Positions 50,490 through 61,732 of a stretch of DNA of 64,000 nucleotides are shown one piece after another. The notes beneath the pieces are model-generated. The model ran no database searches, was not told the origin of the DNA, and was given only the letters and a program-made list of their open reading frames with translations. This DNA is from Schistocerca nitens (lineage: Eukaryota > Arthropoda > Insecta > Orthoptera > Acrididae), in assembly GCF_023898315.1 (NCBI RefSeq), contig NC_064622.1:174550178-174614177 (forward strand), in the 5' to 3' direction. Each line of letters starts with the position of its first letter. Within the stretch, counting starts at the first letter, position 1. Position numbers and translations under genes: made by a program.

Positions 50490-51741
50490 CTCATCCACAT
50501 ACTTTGCAATGAACTACAACCACAATTAGGTATCATATGATAGGTTGTATATCGTATATATGAATATTTGAATAAGACTGACATTGTCACGTACGCCCTG
50601 TTAATGCTTATTGCATGAAAGCTGACGGATTGTCTTTATTATCAGAATGTCGTAATGAATGATTGCCTGTACTAGTAGAGGTTGGAACTACAGTGGAGAT
50701 GAAACGGCAGGCACAACTCAAGCTCTGGATGGGAGGCCTGCACAGGTGTTGGTCCTGCTTATAAACAGGAAGTAGCTAGACGGACGCCGTAGAACCTGAG
50801 CTTTGGAGCACAATAGGGCGATGGCCGGCCGCTATTGTAGCAGGACGGGAAGGATAACTGGGGACTCTGCAAATCTTGGATGCAGGTGAGAGGAACGAAG
50901 AAACAGCACCTCGGAAACCACGCAGGCTGGGATATTTCCAAGGATTTTTACTCAGAAGCGTACCATTGTACGAGTATACGTTTTTCCTCGCAAACTTTCC
51001 GCGCTGGCCGACAAAAGACTAAAATATAGTTGGTCGGCGTTCGGAAGAATCAGTAGAGAGGGAGAATACTGCGTGGTTTCGGGAATATGATTCGTTTTCG
51101 GAATTACGAGGGTGGGGAGCCGAGCCTTGCTGGGAAGCCAGCGGTGGAGAGACGAGGTCTTCCGTTGTGAGCGGCCGTGTGTGACGGTCGCTCGGTATCA
51201 GCTTTTTGGACTTGCTGTCTTTGCTCTCAGGAGAGATTATAGTTAGAACAGTTAGGCACTGAACTGTTGCGAACCTATACGATTCTGGACTTCACCTCCG
51301 GGTTGGTAATCGTCGTTGAGTATGCATCGTTCGGTAACTGAGAGCACTTCTGTCTATACTTGCATTGAGACGTTATCTGAAATCCGTCCTTGTGGCTGCG
51401 AGTTCGCGTTTCTCGTCTGTAGAACACAGAGAGGAGAAGAGAGTATTACAGTATATTAGTCAGAGGACCGCCTTCTGCCGTCCTAGTGTTCGAAAGAGTT
51501 TATTTGTGGCTGGAGTTCTTCCATCGTCACAGACGAGTACGAGAACCACCACTTCGACGCACCGGACACAGTCATACGGTGATATAGCAAAGTACTTCGG
51601 CTTATTCGGGCTATAAAGCTAAACAGCTGTGATCACATTAGTTTATTTCCACTGAGGTTCCACACCACCGTAGATCATCTTTGAAAGTAGTGTCTTTTAG
51701 TATTTGGCACGTAGATGGTGTCAGTCATTTTGTGTTAGTTA
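50490..51741. other. Unassigned interval
   Basis: No recognisable gene or element in 1.25 kb. The frames at 50759-50941 and 51365-51616 show no domain. The part at 51000-51600 is less AT-rich than its surroundings. Confidence 0.4.
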
Positions 51742-51743
51742 TA

Positions 51744-53298
51744 CAGGGTGTTACAAAAAGGTACGGCCAAACTTTCAGGAAACATTTCTCACACACAAAG
51801 AAAGAAAATATGTTATGTGGACATGTGTCCGGAAACGCTTACTTTCCATGTCAGAGCTCATTTTATTACTATTCTTCAAATCACATTAATCATGGAATGG
51901 AAACACACAGGAACAGAACGTACCAGCGTGACTTCAAACACTTTGTTACAGGAAACGTTCAAAATGTCATCCGTTAGCGAGGATACATGCATCCACCCTC
52001 CGTCGCATGGAATCCCTGATGCGCTGATGCACCCCTGGAGAATGGCGTATTGTATCACAGCCGTCCACAATAGGAGCACGAAGAGTCTCTACATTTGGTA
52101 CCGGGGTTGCGTAGACAAGAGCTTTCAAATAACCCCATAAATGAAATTCAAGAGGATTGATGTCAGGAGAGCGTGGAGGCCATGGAATTCGTCCGCCTCT
52201 ACCAATCCATCGTTCACCGAATCTGATGTTGAGAAGCGTGCGAACATTTCGACTGAAATCTGCAGGAGCTCCATCGTGCATGAACCACATGTTGTGTCTT
52301 ACTTGTAAAGGCATATGTTCTAGCAGCACAGGTAGAGTATCCCGTATGAAATCATGATAACATGCTCCATTCAGCGTAGGTGGAAGAACATGGGGTCCAA
52401 TCAAAACATCACCAACAATGCCTGCCCAAACGTTCACAGAAAATCTGTGTTGATGACGTGATTGCACAATTGCGTGCGGAATCTCGTCAGCCCACACATG
52501 TTGATTGTGAAAATTTACAATTTGATCACGTAAAGAGAAAATTTGCACTGAAATGAGGATTGACACATTGTTGTATGAACCATTCGCAGAAGTGTACCCG
52601 TGGAGGCCAATCAGCTGCTGATAGTGCCTGCACACGCTGTACATGGTGCGGAAACAACTGGTTCTCCCGTAGCACTCTCCATACAGTGACGTGGTCAACG
52701 TTGCCTTGTACAGCAGCAACTTCTCTGACGCTGACATTATGGTTATCGTCAACTGCACGAAGAATTGCCTCGTCCATTGCAGGTGTCCTCGTCGTTCTAG
52801 GTCTTCTCCAGTCGCTAGTCATAGGCTGGAATGTTCCGTGCTCCGTAAGATCAATTGCATCGAACGTCTTCCTGTCGGGACACCTTCGTTCTGGAAATCT
52901 GTCTCGATACAAACGTACCGCGCCACGGCTATTGCCCCGTGCTAATTCATACATCAAATGGGCATCTGCCAACTCCGTATTTGTAAACATTGCACTGACT
53001 GCAAAACCACGTTCGTGATGAACACTAACCTGTTGATGCTACGTACTGATGTGCTTGATGCCAGTACTGTAGAGCAATGAGTCGCATGTCAACACAGGCA
53101 CCGAAGTCAACATTACCTTGCTTCAATTGGGCCAACTGGTGGTGAATCGAGGAAGTATAGTACATACTGACGAAACTAAAATGAGCTCTAACATGGAAAT
53201 TAAGCGTTTCCGGTCACATGTCCACATAACATCTTTTCTTTATTTGTGTGTGAGGAATGTTTCCTGAAAGATTGGCCGTACCTTTTTGTAACACCCTG
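51744..53298 (-). mobile_element. DD41D mariner element 3
   Basis: CAGGGTGTTACAAAAAGGTA at 51744 is mirrored by TACCTTTTTGTAACACCCTG ending at 53298, with TA at 51742-51743 and 53299-53300. Close relative of element 2 (37743-39324), 1555 versus 1582 bp; much of the difference is coding deletions. Confidence 0.93.
51967..52990 (-). pseudogene. DD41D mariner transposase, first catalytic Asp deleted, third changed to Glu
   Basis: ATG at 52990 opens MFTNTELADAHLMYELARGN as in element 2. Near 52530 a 20-bp gap relative to element 2 removes the DEASFQR stretch with the first catalytic Asp and shifts the frame. The remainder (52560-51967) reads VWADEIPHAIVQSRHQHRF, MWFMHDGAPADFSRNVR and SPDINPLEFHLWG, so the third acidic residue is Glu where element 2 has Asp. 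Some bases are also missing near 52850. The enzyme cannot be active. Confidence 0.9.
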
Positions 53299-53300
53299 TA

Positions 53301-53917
53301 TTAGACCGCGCAGTCATAATAAGGGGCAGAGTTGGGCAACTGGTTGATAATTTTAGTTACGAAATATAGACAATTGTACTTAATGGGTTGATTTTAATGT
53401 ATAATAAATATATATCGAACAACAACGTTTATCATTTAGTAGTATTAGTTGCCTTCATCAATCATTTATGTTAGATTGTAATTTGTATGTAAAAAACAGC
53501 ATTAATAGATACTAAGATCTGTTTCAGGGGGTAGTCAAACAGGGCCAAATCATCATTTTAGCGTTTGTTATTTTCCGTTGTTGGCATTTATTTTTACACC
53601 CGCCTGGAGTAGCATCTTGGAAGAGATCATCATAAATCGTCGTGACTGTACTGTGATAACTGTACATGATTAAAAGTGTCATCTATGTTCGTGTCATTGC
53701 CTATTTCTTTCAGCCACGTTCTGTACAATACTGCACCGGTTCTTTCTATGTATGGTCCAAGTTTCATAGAGCTATATTACCCGTTAGTGACACATCATGC
53801 GAAACTTAGTTTAGCCCTTACTTTTGCTGCGCGCCATTGTAGTAATTATGAAATGTATACGCCTATTGCTATACTAAATGGCAACTATTCTTTACATAGT
53901 GTGATCAGGACGCTTCA
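53301..53917. other. Unassigned AT-rich interval
   Basis: No recognisable feature. Confidence 0.4.
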
Positions 53918-54227
53918 ATTATCAGACTGCTTTACCACAGTGTATCACAAGTCCCCGTCAGATCACAGAAGTTAAGCACTATCGGCCCTGGCTAACACTC
54001 AGTTGCATCACCATCTGGGTCTGCCGAGTGCTGTTGGCAAGCAGAGTGCACTCAGTTCCTGTGAGGCCAATTGAGGAGCTCCTTGATTGAAAAGTGGTGA
54101 AAAGGTCGGGAGAGCAGTGTGCAGACCACATGCCCCTCCGTATCCGCATTCGGTGACGCCTATTGATTGAGGGTGACAGGGCGCCCGGTCGGTACCGTTG
54201 TACCCTCAATCCCTATTCGAACCGTTT
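53918..54227 (+). mobile_element. SINE H: 5S rRNA-derived SINE (SINE3 type)
   Basis: The head resembles 5S rRNA over ~120 bp: CCACAGTGTATCACAAGTCC, GATCACAGAAGTTAAGCA, TCGGCCCTGGCTAA, then CATCTGGGTCTGCCGAGTGCTG as in 5S-derived SINEs. It matches the 5S internal promoter region (GATCACCGAAGTTAAGC in typical 5S). The body GAGTGCACTCAGTTCCTGTGAG ... GCGCCCGGTCGGTACCG is shared with the headless copy at 9057-9258. The 3' end is diverged. Such SINEs use the 5S promoter for pol III transcription. Confidence 0.75.
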
Positions 54228-54579
54228 GTCTCTGTCCTGTTTCACATTCCACCGACCTTCGAAATGTCTCCAACCGGCGGTGGATATGCCTCCTTTTACA
54301 TTTACAAATCATTGACATATGTAAAAGAAGCGATAAGTGACAGAAAAATTTTATGATCGACGGGTGATGGAACCCAAGACCATGACATTTTTAGTCTAAC
54401 ACAATACGTTACTAATTTATTACAATCGAAAGCAGCAGAAACTGAAGCACAGGTTTTAAAAGAGAAATAATAGGAAAATCACCAGAAAGGCAATGTAGAC
54501 CTTGCAGGGTCTGGCAGTGTTCCTTGCCAGACCGTGTAGGGTGGCTGAGAGTTGTTTATTACAATACTCGCCTCTGCAG
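54228..54579. other. Unassigned interval
   Basis: No recognisable feature. Confidence 0.35.
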
Positions 54580-54900
54580 TGGTCCCGGACCCACCCTGTG
54601 GACCCGCCCCGGGGGCGGCGGAAGGCATTTGGCCTCCGCTGCTCGGTAATAGCGCGCACTTCCTTTGAAACGGCGCGTATCGCCGCTGCGAGCGCTCGCA
54701 CGTTATTAATCAGAGGTGACAGGCGGCGCGAGAAGACAAAAAGAGGCCCCTGCGGCCCCGGGGCCTGTTTGGTTTGCACCCCCTGCTGCAGGGAGGGCGC
54801 CCCAGCCCCGCACGTGCCACACGTCACAACACTAACGCAAACACGCGCCGCCAGCTGCCCGCCGCAACTGTCAACAGCAAACGACCGGCCGATCAATGCT
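54580..54900. other. CpG- and GC-rich block 4
   Basis: CpG-dense stretch with CCCGCCCCGGGGGCGGCGG, GCGCGCACTTCC and GCGCCGCCAGCTGCCCGCCG. The frames on both strands (54456-54969) overlap and look composition-driven. A possible CpG island, but nothing in the flanks identifies a gene. Confidence 0.45.
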
Positions 54901-55019
54901 TGCAGTCAAAACTCTTACGAAACCCATAGAGTCGGCGGACTGCCGAGTATAACGCCTCGTTCGTTATGAAGGGACAAGTCATGACAGGGATGCCATTCGA
55001 ATAACGCTACCTCTGAAAC

Positions 55020-55290
55020 AGACATCAACAAGTTGCCTCTAGATCAAGGGAGTCAGGGAATCTTGTACTCACTGGAGTCCCACAAGGTTCAGTACTTGGT
55101 CCATTTATTTTCTCCCTGTATATCAATAGAACTTCACTCGCTTGTGCAACATTCTTGTATCTAAAACTTATAAGCTGACCAAATCCAGTTGTAAGCGCCA
55201 GACCTAAGAACGTTGCTGCTGTCGTGTCAGGTATGATTGACGACTTTCGTTCAGTATCACGATGGGTGGAAAATTTGAGTGTTAAACATT
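55020..55290 (+). pseudogene. CR1/Jockey-like reverse transcriptase fragment
   Basis: In the frame through 55055 the text gives LTGVPQGSVLGPFIFSLYIN, RT motif B and the start of motif C approach, then FRSVSRWVENLSVKH in a later frame. It is short, isolated and decayed. Confidence 0.72.
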
Positions 55291-55419
55291 AAGAAGTGGT
55301 ATTTCACAGTCATATCACACTGTTTGTTGATTAGCGCGCAGTTTCGTGACACTGTTCCTCCAGTAAACGTTGATGCTATACAACTAATCTATCAAAAAAC
55401 TGTAAAAGTTCTCGACATG

Positions 55420-55819
55420 GCCGGCCGGAGTGGCAAATGGATCTGAGCACTATGGAACTCAACATCTTAGGTCATAAGTCCCCTAGAACTTAGAACTACT
55501 TAAACCTAACTAACCTAAGGACATCACACACACCCATGCCCGAGGCAGGATTCGAACCTGCGACCGTAGCAGTCCCACGGTTCCGAACTGCAGCGCCAGA
55601 ACCGCACGGCCACCGCGGCCGGCTCCGGAGTGGCAGAGCGGTTCTAGGCGCTACAGTCTGGAACCGCGCGACCGCTACGGTCGCAGGTTTGAATCCTGCC
55701 TCGAGCATGGGTGTGTGTGATGTCCTTAGGTTAGTTAGGTTTAAGTAGTTCTAAGTTCTAGGGGACTGATGATCGCAGAAGTTAATCCCATTGTGCTCAG
55801 AATCTTTTTTTTTTTTTTT
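55420..55819 (+). mobile_element. SINE A interrupted by a reversed SINE A
   Basis: Outer copy: GCCGGCCGGAGTGGC, then the inner SINE, then CCGGAGTGGCAGAGCGG to a 16-base T tail. The outer duplicate TCGACATG lies at 55412-55419 and 55820-55827. The inner copy lies at 55436-55624. Confidence 0.88.
55436..55624 (-). mobile_element. SINE A nested in the head of another SINE A
   Basis: Reversed copy from ATGGATCTGAGCACTATGG to CCGCGGCCGGCT. The 11-bp duplicate CCGGAGTGGCA at 55425-55435 and 55625-55635 is a piece of the outer SINE's head, so a SINE has used its own family as target. Confidence 0.92.
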
Positions 55820-55827
55820 TCGACATG

Positions 55828-57567
55828 CCTGAAAGGAAATAATGAATAAATTCGGAATGGATTTTCTTAAGACCATTTTTTGAAAGGTATATCTTGGGAC
55901 GAAAAGGTTTTTCAACGCATGCATTACGAAAGGTTTCACAGCCCACTGTTCGAAGCAGTGTTACGGCTGCCGTGGGACGCTCTCAGTTGGGGATGCTCCA
56001 CTCAGGTAGAAAACTTATCGTGCCGTGACGTACAGTCGTGGACAAAACGAGCGAGACCCCTCGCCTTTTCGTTATGCTGATCCGCACGGCTTTAAAGTCT
56101 GCTACACAGCATAACAGGCAAGGCGACGAAGTGCTACCAACATACTATGCGCAGGCGTGAAATTGACAAACTATCTGAACTTTTTTAGACTGTATTCCAT
56201 AATTTGTAAGACTATATTAATGCTGATTAGTGTGTTAAATACAACACGTAAATATAAGACAGAACTGAAAGAACAAACGCTAATTGGTATGAACTGGACA
56301 ATTAAAAATGAATTTCAACTTATCGAGATGACTTAACTGTTTCAGTAAGACAAAGAACCCCAGATAGTTACGAAGTAGCAAAATATTATCCGCATTCGGC
56401 CGCGAAACGGTCTGTGTCAACGTTCAGACCAGTCATACTGGATTACCGTTACTGACCTACCATGAAAGTGTGCAAATTTAGCAATGCGTGAAGATTCATA
56501 ACGAAATTCAGTTAAAAATCATTCAGTGCCACGCTTAAGTCAATTCCATTATTGACAGAAGCGGAAAAAGTAGGCAGTAACATGTATGAAATTCTACAAG
56601 AGTGTCATATTGACATGCACAGGGCGCCAGTACAGAATAAAGGTAGCGATAAAACGTATTGGGTGCGCGAGAATTTCTTAAAATTGCTTTACTGATATTC
56701 TACCTGCCTCCATAGAGATTAGAACCGAAAACAAACCAGACCTTCCTTTCACTATGCTAGCAGACAACCTAGGCAAACAGCCCTCTATTATTACCCCAGA
56801 CATGAACAAGCAGGCAATTTCGAAATGAAAATCTGCAGTTTCTGTTGCATAGAGCTTTCTGGACTCAAAAACATGAATTTTCTTCCTTTATGTCACCGCT
56901 TATGTGACAATCATTCGGGATGTTTATCGAAATAACAAATTACTGTTATTAGAGAGTAAATTTTGTAGGATAATTCTGCACCACCCCAGGAAATAAACGG
57001 CTACATAGCTGCCAAACGTATTCTGCATTGTTTCGAATTCTCCACTAGACTCGCCACAGCCAGAAAACGTTCATTAGCAGAAGTGTTTCTTAAGCTAGCT
57101 AGCAATGAGAATGTTCGTACTTCTAAAACGCGGTGGCATTAATACTGGGATGTGAATTACCACGTGTATAGGCAAATACATTCTATTTGCATTCCTGTAA
57201 ACGTGATTTGGATCGAAAACGTAGCTACGACTAATATGCTTATGTATCGACAGCAACTAGAACATTTCGAATAAAGAGTAGCGGGTGTTATTTATGCGGC
57301 CCTCATCTTCAGTGTTTTCGTTGTTAGGATTTCGTCACCTAAACCGGTAAAAACGGAACCCTACTAGTCTCACTTTCTTGACCGTCTATCGGTCTACCCA
57401 ACCCTTAAAACCCGTTTACCTCCAGAACGGGTGGACATAATAAGCGGAAATGTATCGCACTTCTTGCTGTAACCGGTCCCATGCTGGTGTAAAAAAGTGA
57501 GCTTCTATGTCAACGCAATCAAAAGATACGACGGTTTATGTAAAGAAAATTTACGCGAAAGGTCAAA
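55828..57567. other. Unassigned interval
   Basis: No recognisable gene in 1.7 kb. CAGTCGTGGACAAAACGAGC at 56032 looks like a Tc1-type terminal repeat, but no partner end was found. Confidence 0.4.
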
Positions 57568-57755
57568 AAATGGCTTCAAGAACTATGCGACCTAACTGCT
57601 TAGGTCATCAGCCCCTAGACCTAGAACTACTTAAACCTAGCTAGCCTAAGGGCATCACAGACATCTATGCCCGAGGTAGAATTCCAACCTGCGACTGAAG
57701 CAGCCGTGCGGTTCGTCACTGAAGCGCCTGGAACCGCTCGGCCACCGCAACGCGG
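57568..57755 (-). mobile_element. SINE A, old copy
   Basis: Reversed, from AATGGCTTCAAGAACTATG through CTAGAACTACTTAAACC to GGAACCGCTCGGCCACCGC. It has more substitutions than the other A copies. Confidence 0.82.
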
Positions 57756-58082
57756 CGAAACCCTACTCACCTCATGTATAATGATAATATATACTGTCTA
57801 GTGAGGATAAACTGTATTCGCCAGCAACTCAGATCGTTTGCTCACGGAACTTTTACGAAGCTACATTCAAACTTTGTCGAAGTCGTCTGCAATATCCATT
57901 ACAAACACCCTAGGAACTTCGTATGCGATATCCACTTCTGAAGACGCTGGCAGATAATGCAGTACTATAACAAGTAGGTGGGAATTTATTGTTATTGGTC
58001 CACGCATGACACTTTATTTCAATATCAATTTAACGCGCCTAGGTGTTTGTATATGCCTGAAACTATTGAACAAAAAGTAAAT
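57756..58082. other. Unassigned interval
   Basis: No recognisable feature. Confidence 0.35.
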
Positions 58083-58093
58083 AAACAACAAAC

Positions 58094-58295
58094 GAGCCGG
58101 CCGCGGTGGTCTCGCGGTTCTAGGCGCGCAGTCCGGAACCGTGCGACTGCTACGGTCGCTGGTTCGAATCCTGCCTGGGGCATGGATGTGTGTGATGTCC
58201 TTAGGTTAGTTAGGTTTAAGTAGTTCTAAGTTCTAGGGGACTTATGACCACAGCAGTTGAGTCCCATAGTGCTCAGAGGCATTTGAACCATTTTG
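58094..58295 (+). mobile_element. SINE A
   Basis: Complete from GCCGGCCGCGGTGGTCTCGC to ATTTGAACCATTTTG. Duplicate AAACAACAAAC (58083-58093) and AAACAGCAAAC (58296-58306), one mismatch. Confidence 0.9.
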
Positions 58296-58555
58296 AAACA
58301 GCAAACAACTTCGATGTTTAAATCAAATGAAAGTCACATGTCGTAATTAAAACATAATTTCGTCGTTACATCTACATGACTACATCAACAGGATTTCTTG
58401 GCAATCCGGACTTACGTGCCTGGCAGAAGGTTAGGGTTATTTCTCTACCGTCCCACTCATTAACAGTGTGCGGAAAAAAGGACCACTTAAATCTTTTCTA
58501 GCGAGCCTTGAATTACATTATTACTATGGTTCCTTCCTGTGTTCCCGAGGAAATA

Positions 58556-59465
58556 CCCCGATCTTGCTGAAACTTCGCTCAGTGAAAGCGGGGACAAAAT
58601 AAGCGAACACGTGTCTCGGCTTATCTGCTTACACTCTACCGCTTCTGAGAAAACGACGGTCAAAGTTTTCAATGCGCTGTTACTATAGTGTAGACACCTC
58701 TTAGCGGGTAAGCATTCAACTGGAGCGGTGGCTCTGCGGCTACCATAGCGATTTCTGAACTTTGCGCTGCGAGTTCGAAACCCGGTTTTTCCTTTTTTTT
58801 CCCCTCACTCTCTGAATTATCTACGAATGTTTATTCCAATTTATGTTGAAACACTGTTGTCGTTATTCGTCAGTTAATTTACTGTGTAAAGAAATAAGTT
58901 AAAAAGGGAACACACAGTGCGTAGTGGGGCGATCACTCTGTTGTAGAAATAATTCAGAAGCCAAGATCGCTTAAATATTGTTTACTGGATAACCGGTTTC
59001 AACACACTAAAGGTGCCATCATCGGATCTGAATGTAGATTAACATTTATAAAATATTTGGTTATAACGATACATGAGGCAGCCCAGATGATGTTAGATCA
59101 GCTTGTCTCATTCGTTTATTACTTTTTAATTCATTAATTACACATAAAGTTAATTGGCGAATAATGACAACATTATTTCAACATAACTTAGAAAAAAACA
59201 TTCGTAGATAATTCTGATAGAGAGGCAGGAAAATAAAATAATTAAAAAACCCAATATGGTATCGAACACGGGAATCAGTGTTAAGAAGGAACGACGGTAG
59301 CCACCGCTTCCATTGCGTTCTCGGCTGCAGAAGGTATCTACACTAGAGCAACAGCGCGTTGATAACTTTGACCGTCGTTTTCTCGGAAACGGTCGAGTGT
59401 CTGCAGATAAGCCGAAACACATGTTCGCTTATTTTGTCCTCTCCTTCACTGAGCAAAGTTTCGGG
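58556..59465. repeat. Large inverted repeat, ~360-bp diverged arms, tRNA-like box in each
   Basis: Left arm 58556-58915 and right arm 59108-59465 are reverse complements with obvious divergence. GACAAAATAAGCGAACACGT pairs with ACATGTTCGCTTATTTTGTC; ATTATCTACGAATGTTT pairs with AAACATTCGTAGATAAT. The left arm holds a tRNA-like stretch (about 58720-58785, B-like box CGAGTTCGAAACCC), weaker in the right arm. Sequence outside the left arm (about 58368-58555) may be 3'UTR of the (GATGTA)n LINE. The spacer holds a hammerhead-like motif. Confidence 0.75.
58983..59035 (-). ncRNA. Hammerhead-like motif in the spacer of the inverted repeat
   Basis: Minus strand: CAGAT, CCGATGA, extra T, GGCAC, loop, GTGTT, GAAA, CCGG, TT, ATCCAG. 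Stem II pairs with two G-U; stem III is again ACCGGT; stem I is only three pairs. Core U4 is C. Probably inactive, but clearly the same design as at 22917. Confidence 0.45.
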
Positions 59466-59974
59466 ACAATCAGCCTATGACATTTGGCGAGTTCCCCTCG
59501 CTCGTCGAGTCGCTTCTTACGCCCGGCGAGAATTATGTATGCCTCCGAGTAAACTGCGCCACCTGGAAACACGGCGAGCGGGGATAAACACGTTTTCCTT
59601 CTTATAAGGCAACCTTCTACAGATAATATTCACGAAGTGTTCTTCAGGTTGCCTCAGATATTTCAGAAATGTTTCTTGCCTCAGGCCTGCCGCATATGCA
59701 AAACGTAAACATTTCATTTCATGTAATATTTATCAGGATAAGACATGACAAGAGTGGACCAGTCACTTCTGAGAAAAATTAGAGATTCTAAGTTGCTCCA
59801 CTATGTAATGACACGGGCACGGGCTTGCGATCTGTCTTTTATGCCATCGATTTCCGTGTTACACATACTTGGCCACTGCGTTGCGGCTGCCATCTTGGAG
59901 GAGGCAGTCTGTTTCCTGACAGCGCTGTTTCCGCAGCCAATATTAACCGTGACGAATCATTCAGTCAACGCTAA
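59466..59974. other. Unassigned interval
   Basis: Probably includes the 5' leader of the following Tc1-like remnant; its terminal repeat was not found. Confidence 0.35.
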
Positions 59975-60335
59975 ATGGCCCATCTGGCTGAGGCAGACAA
60001 GGGCGCTATAATACTCCATGCAGAGGGATCTTCAAATGCCGACATAGCGAGAACTATGGGTCTTCACAAGTCGACGGTAGCCAGGTGGATCAGACGAAAG
60101 GAAGAGAGTGGTAACTTGAATGGGAGGCCTCATGGCCGTCGCCGCAAAACAACGCAAGCTCAGGATCAGCAGATACGCCGTTTCAGTGAGAACCACCCAT
60201 TTGTCAACGCACGACAAATCAGCAAATTCATGAAGCTTGGAATGAGTTACTTGAATCTCCTAGTTCTGTGGCTCGAGTTGTGGGCTCAATGCCCAACAGA
60301 CTTCCAGCTGTTGTGGAAGCCAAAGGAGGCTATAC
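59975..60335 (+). pseudogene. Tc1-like transposase deletion derivative: DNA-binding domain joined to C-terminus
   Basis: The frame opens MAHLAEADKGAIILHAEGSS and a clear helix-turn-helix (NADIARTMGLHKSTVARWIR), then the linker GRPHGRRRKTTQAQDQQIRR and FSENHPFVNARQISKF. Directly after, in another frame, comes the protein C-terminus: AWNELLESPSSV and PNRLPAVVEAKGGYTRF. The whole catalytic domain is missing (~190 residues), so junction and frameshift lie near 60230. Confidence 0.75.
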
Positions 60336-60399
60336 GCGATTTTTTTTTACAGACTTATGTTTTATATAATTTCAAGGAAACGCAATAAGTGGAATGGGG

Positions 60400-61732
60400 A
60401 CAAACAAATTAATTCACAGCAAGATATGTAATATTTAATTTGATAAGAGAAGAAATACTCACCTTATATATTCATTCAGTCTCTATAAAATACGTGACAC
60501 ACGTGTGTATGCAAGAAGGGTACAAAACAGTTCAGCACAAAATAAAAATGTTGAGGAGAAGCTCCCCGATGAAGACGTAATTGCAGAACAAAGGTTGGGC
60601 TAGAAGGAGAGGTAAGGAGGCCCGAAAAAGCAGAACAAAATCAAATACCCAATAGACTTTGAGTAGTTGTCGCAGCAAAGGGCGGTTGGTATATGCGATT
60701 CGGAGCAACTGTACAAGAATAGTTTTATTTACTGATTTTTGAGGCTTTATTTTGTGACGGCTAAACAGTGCTGCATCATGAGACCCGCTATTTTTCCACA
60801 TGTGGCTAAACATCAGAGCTGAAAAAATTTTGAGAGGTACCGAAGTTCTCTGGAAGAGTAAAGTGTTTTAGACAAGAAGATGATTTTTAGTTCATTTCAT
60901 TTTAACCATTCACACTATGCTTCGACATTCTAATCTTTGATTTCATTTTATTATTACGTATCTTTCCTTCAGTGAAAGTCAACGGTAGTAAGTTTCAAGA
61001 TATGAAGAATAACTGGAAGTTTTTAATTTGTGGAATAGCGTATTTAACAGTTCATATTTTCAACAAATCTGTAGTTATAGGACATATTAAGAAGCAAGTA
61101 AAAATGGCACTGTGGAAAGATCAGGTTGGCCTCTAAAGGGTAACGACGGTAAAATAGCAAATACTAAACAATGGGTAACAACTATTGTTGATGGTGAGTA
61201 GCCGTAATCGATATGTCACTTTTCCGTAATTGTATTTCTGAAGTTTATCGTCAATCCTAGGACTGACATCGATACTCTGTTTTACGTAAAGAATACAACC
61301 TTCAAAATTTATTTAGCAGCGCAGAATATTAAATCACAGTTTATAGATCAGGAACCTAATCCAACTGCCTTTAATTTTATTCTCACGGATGACTTTGGGA
61401 CAGTAAATAACAAGAGAAATAACAAAATTCTCAGTATCAATATATAGAATTCAAGTGTCCAGTGGATTCAAAAGTTTGCTATAATAGCGATTAATTGCTT
61501 TTACAGACTCCTTCATGCCTACATTTTCTATCAGACAATGTTTGAAACTAGGACTAAGAAGGTAAACAATTTTTCCACAAATTGTCAAATTAGAAGTCGG
61601 AGAGACAGTTACACAAATTACGATGACAAAAAACGTTTTTCAAGTAAACTGATCACAGGAGGAATCCAACGCATTTATTGTGAGTTACATGCACAGTATG
61701 TAAACTGGCAACGCCACCAACACACAATACCA
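60400..61732. other. Unassigned AT-rich interval
   Basis: No recognisable gene in 1.3 kb; only short frames. Confidence 0.4.

Noticed and set aside
842-58295. The repeated SINE blocks as a CRISPR-like array
   Set aside because: Spacing is irregular, orientation is mixed, units are ~200 bp with target duplicates and tRNA promoters; the DNA is eukaryotic.
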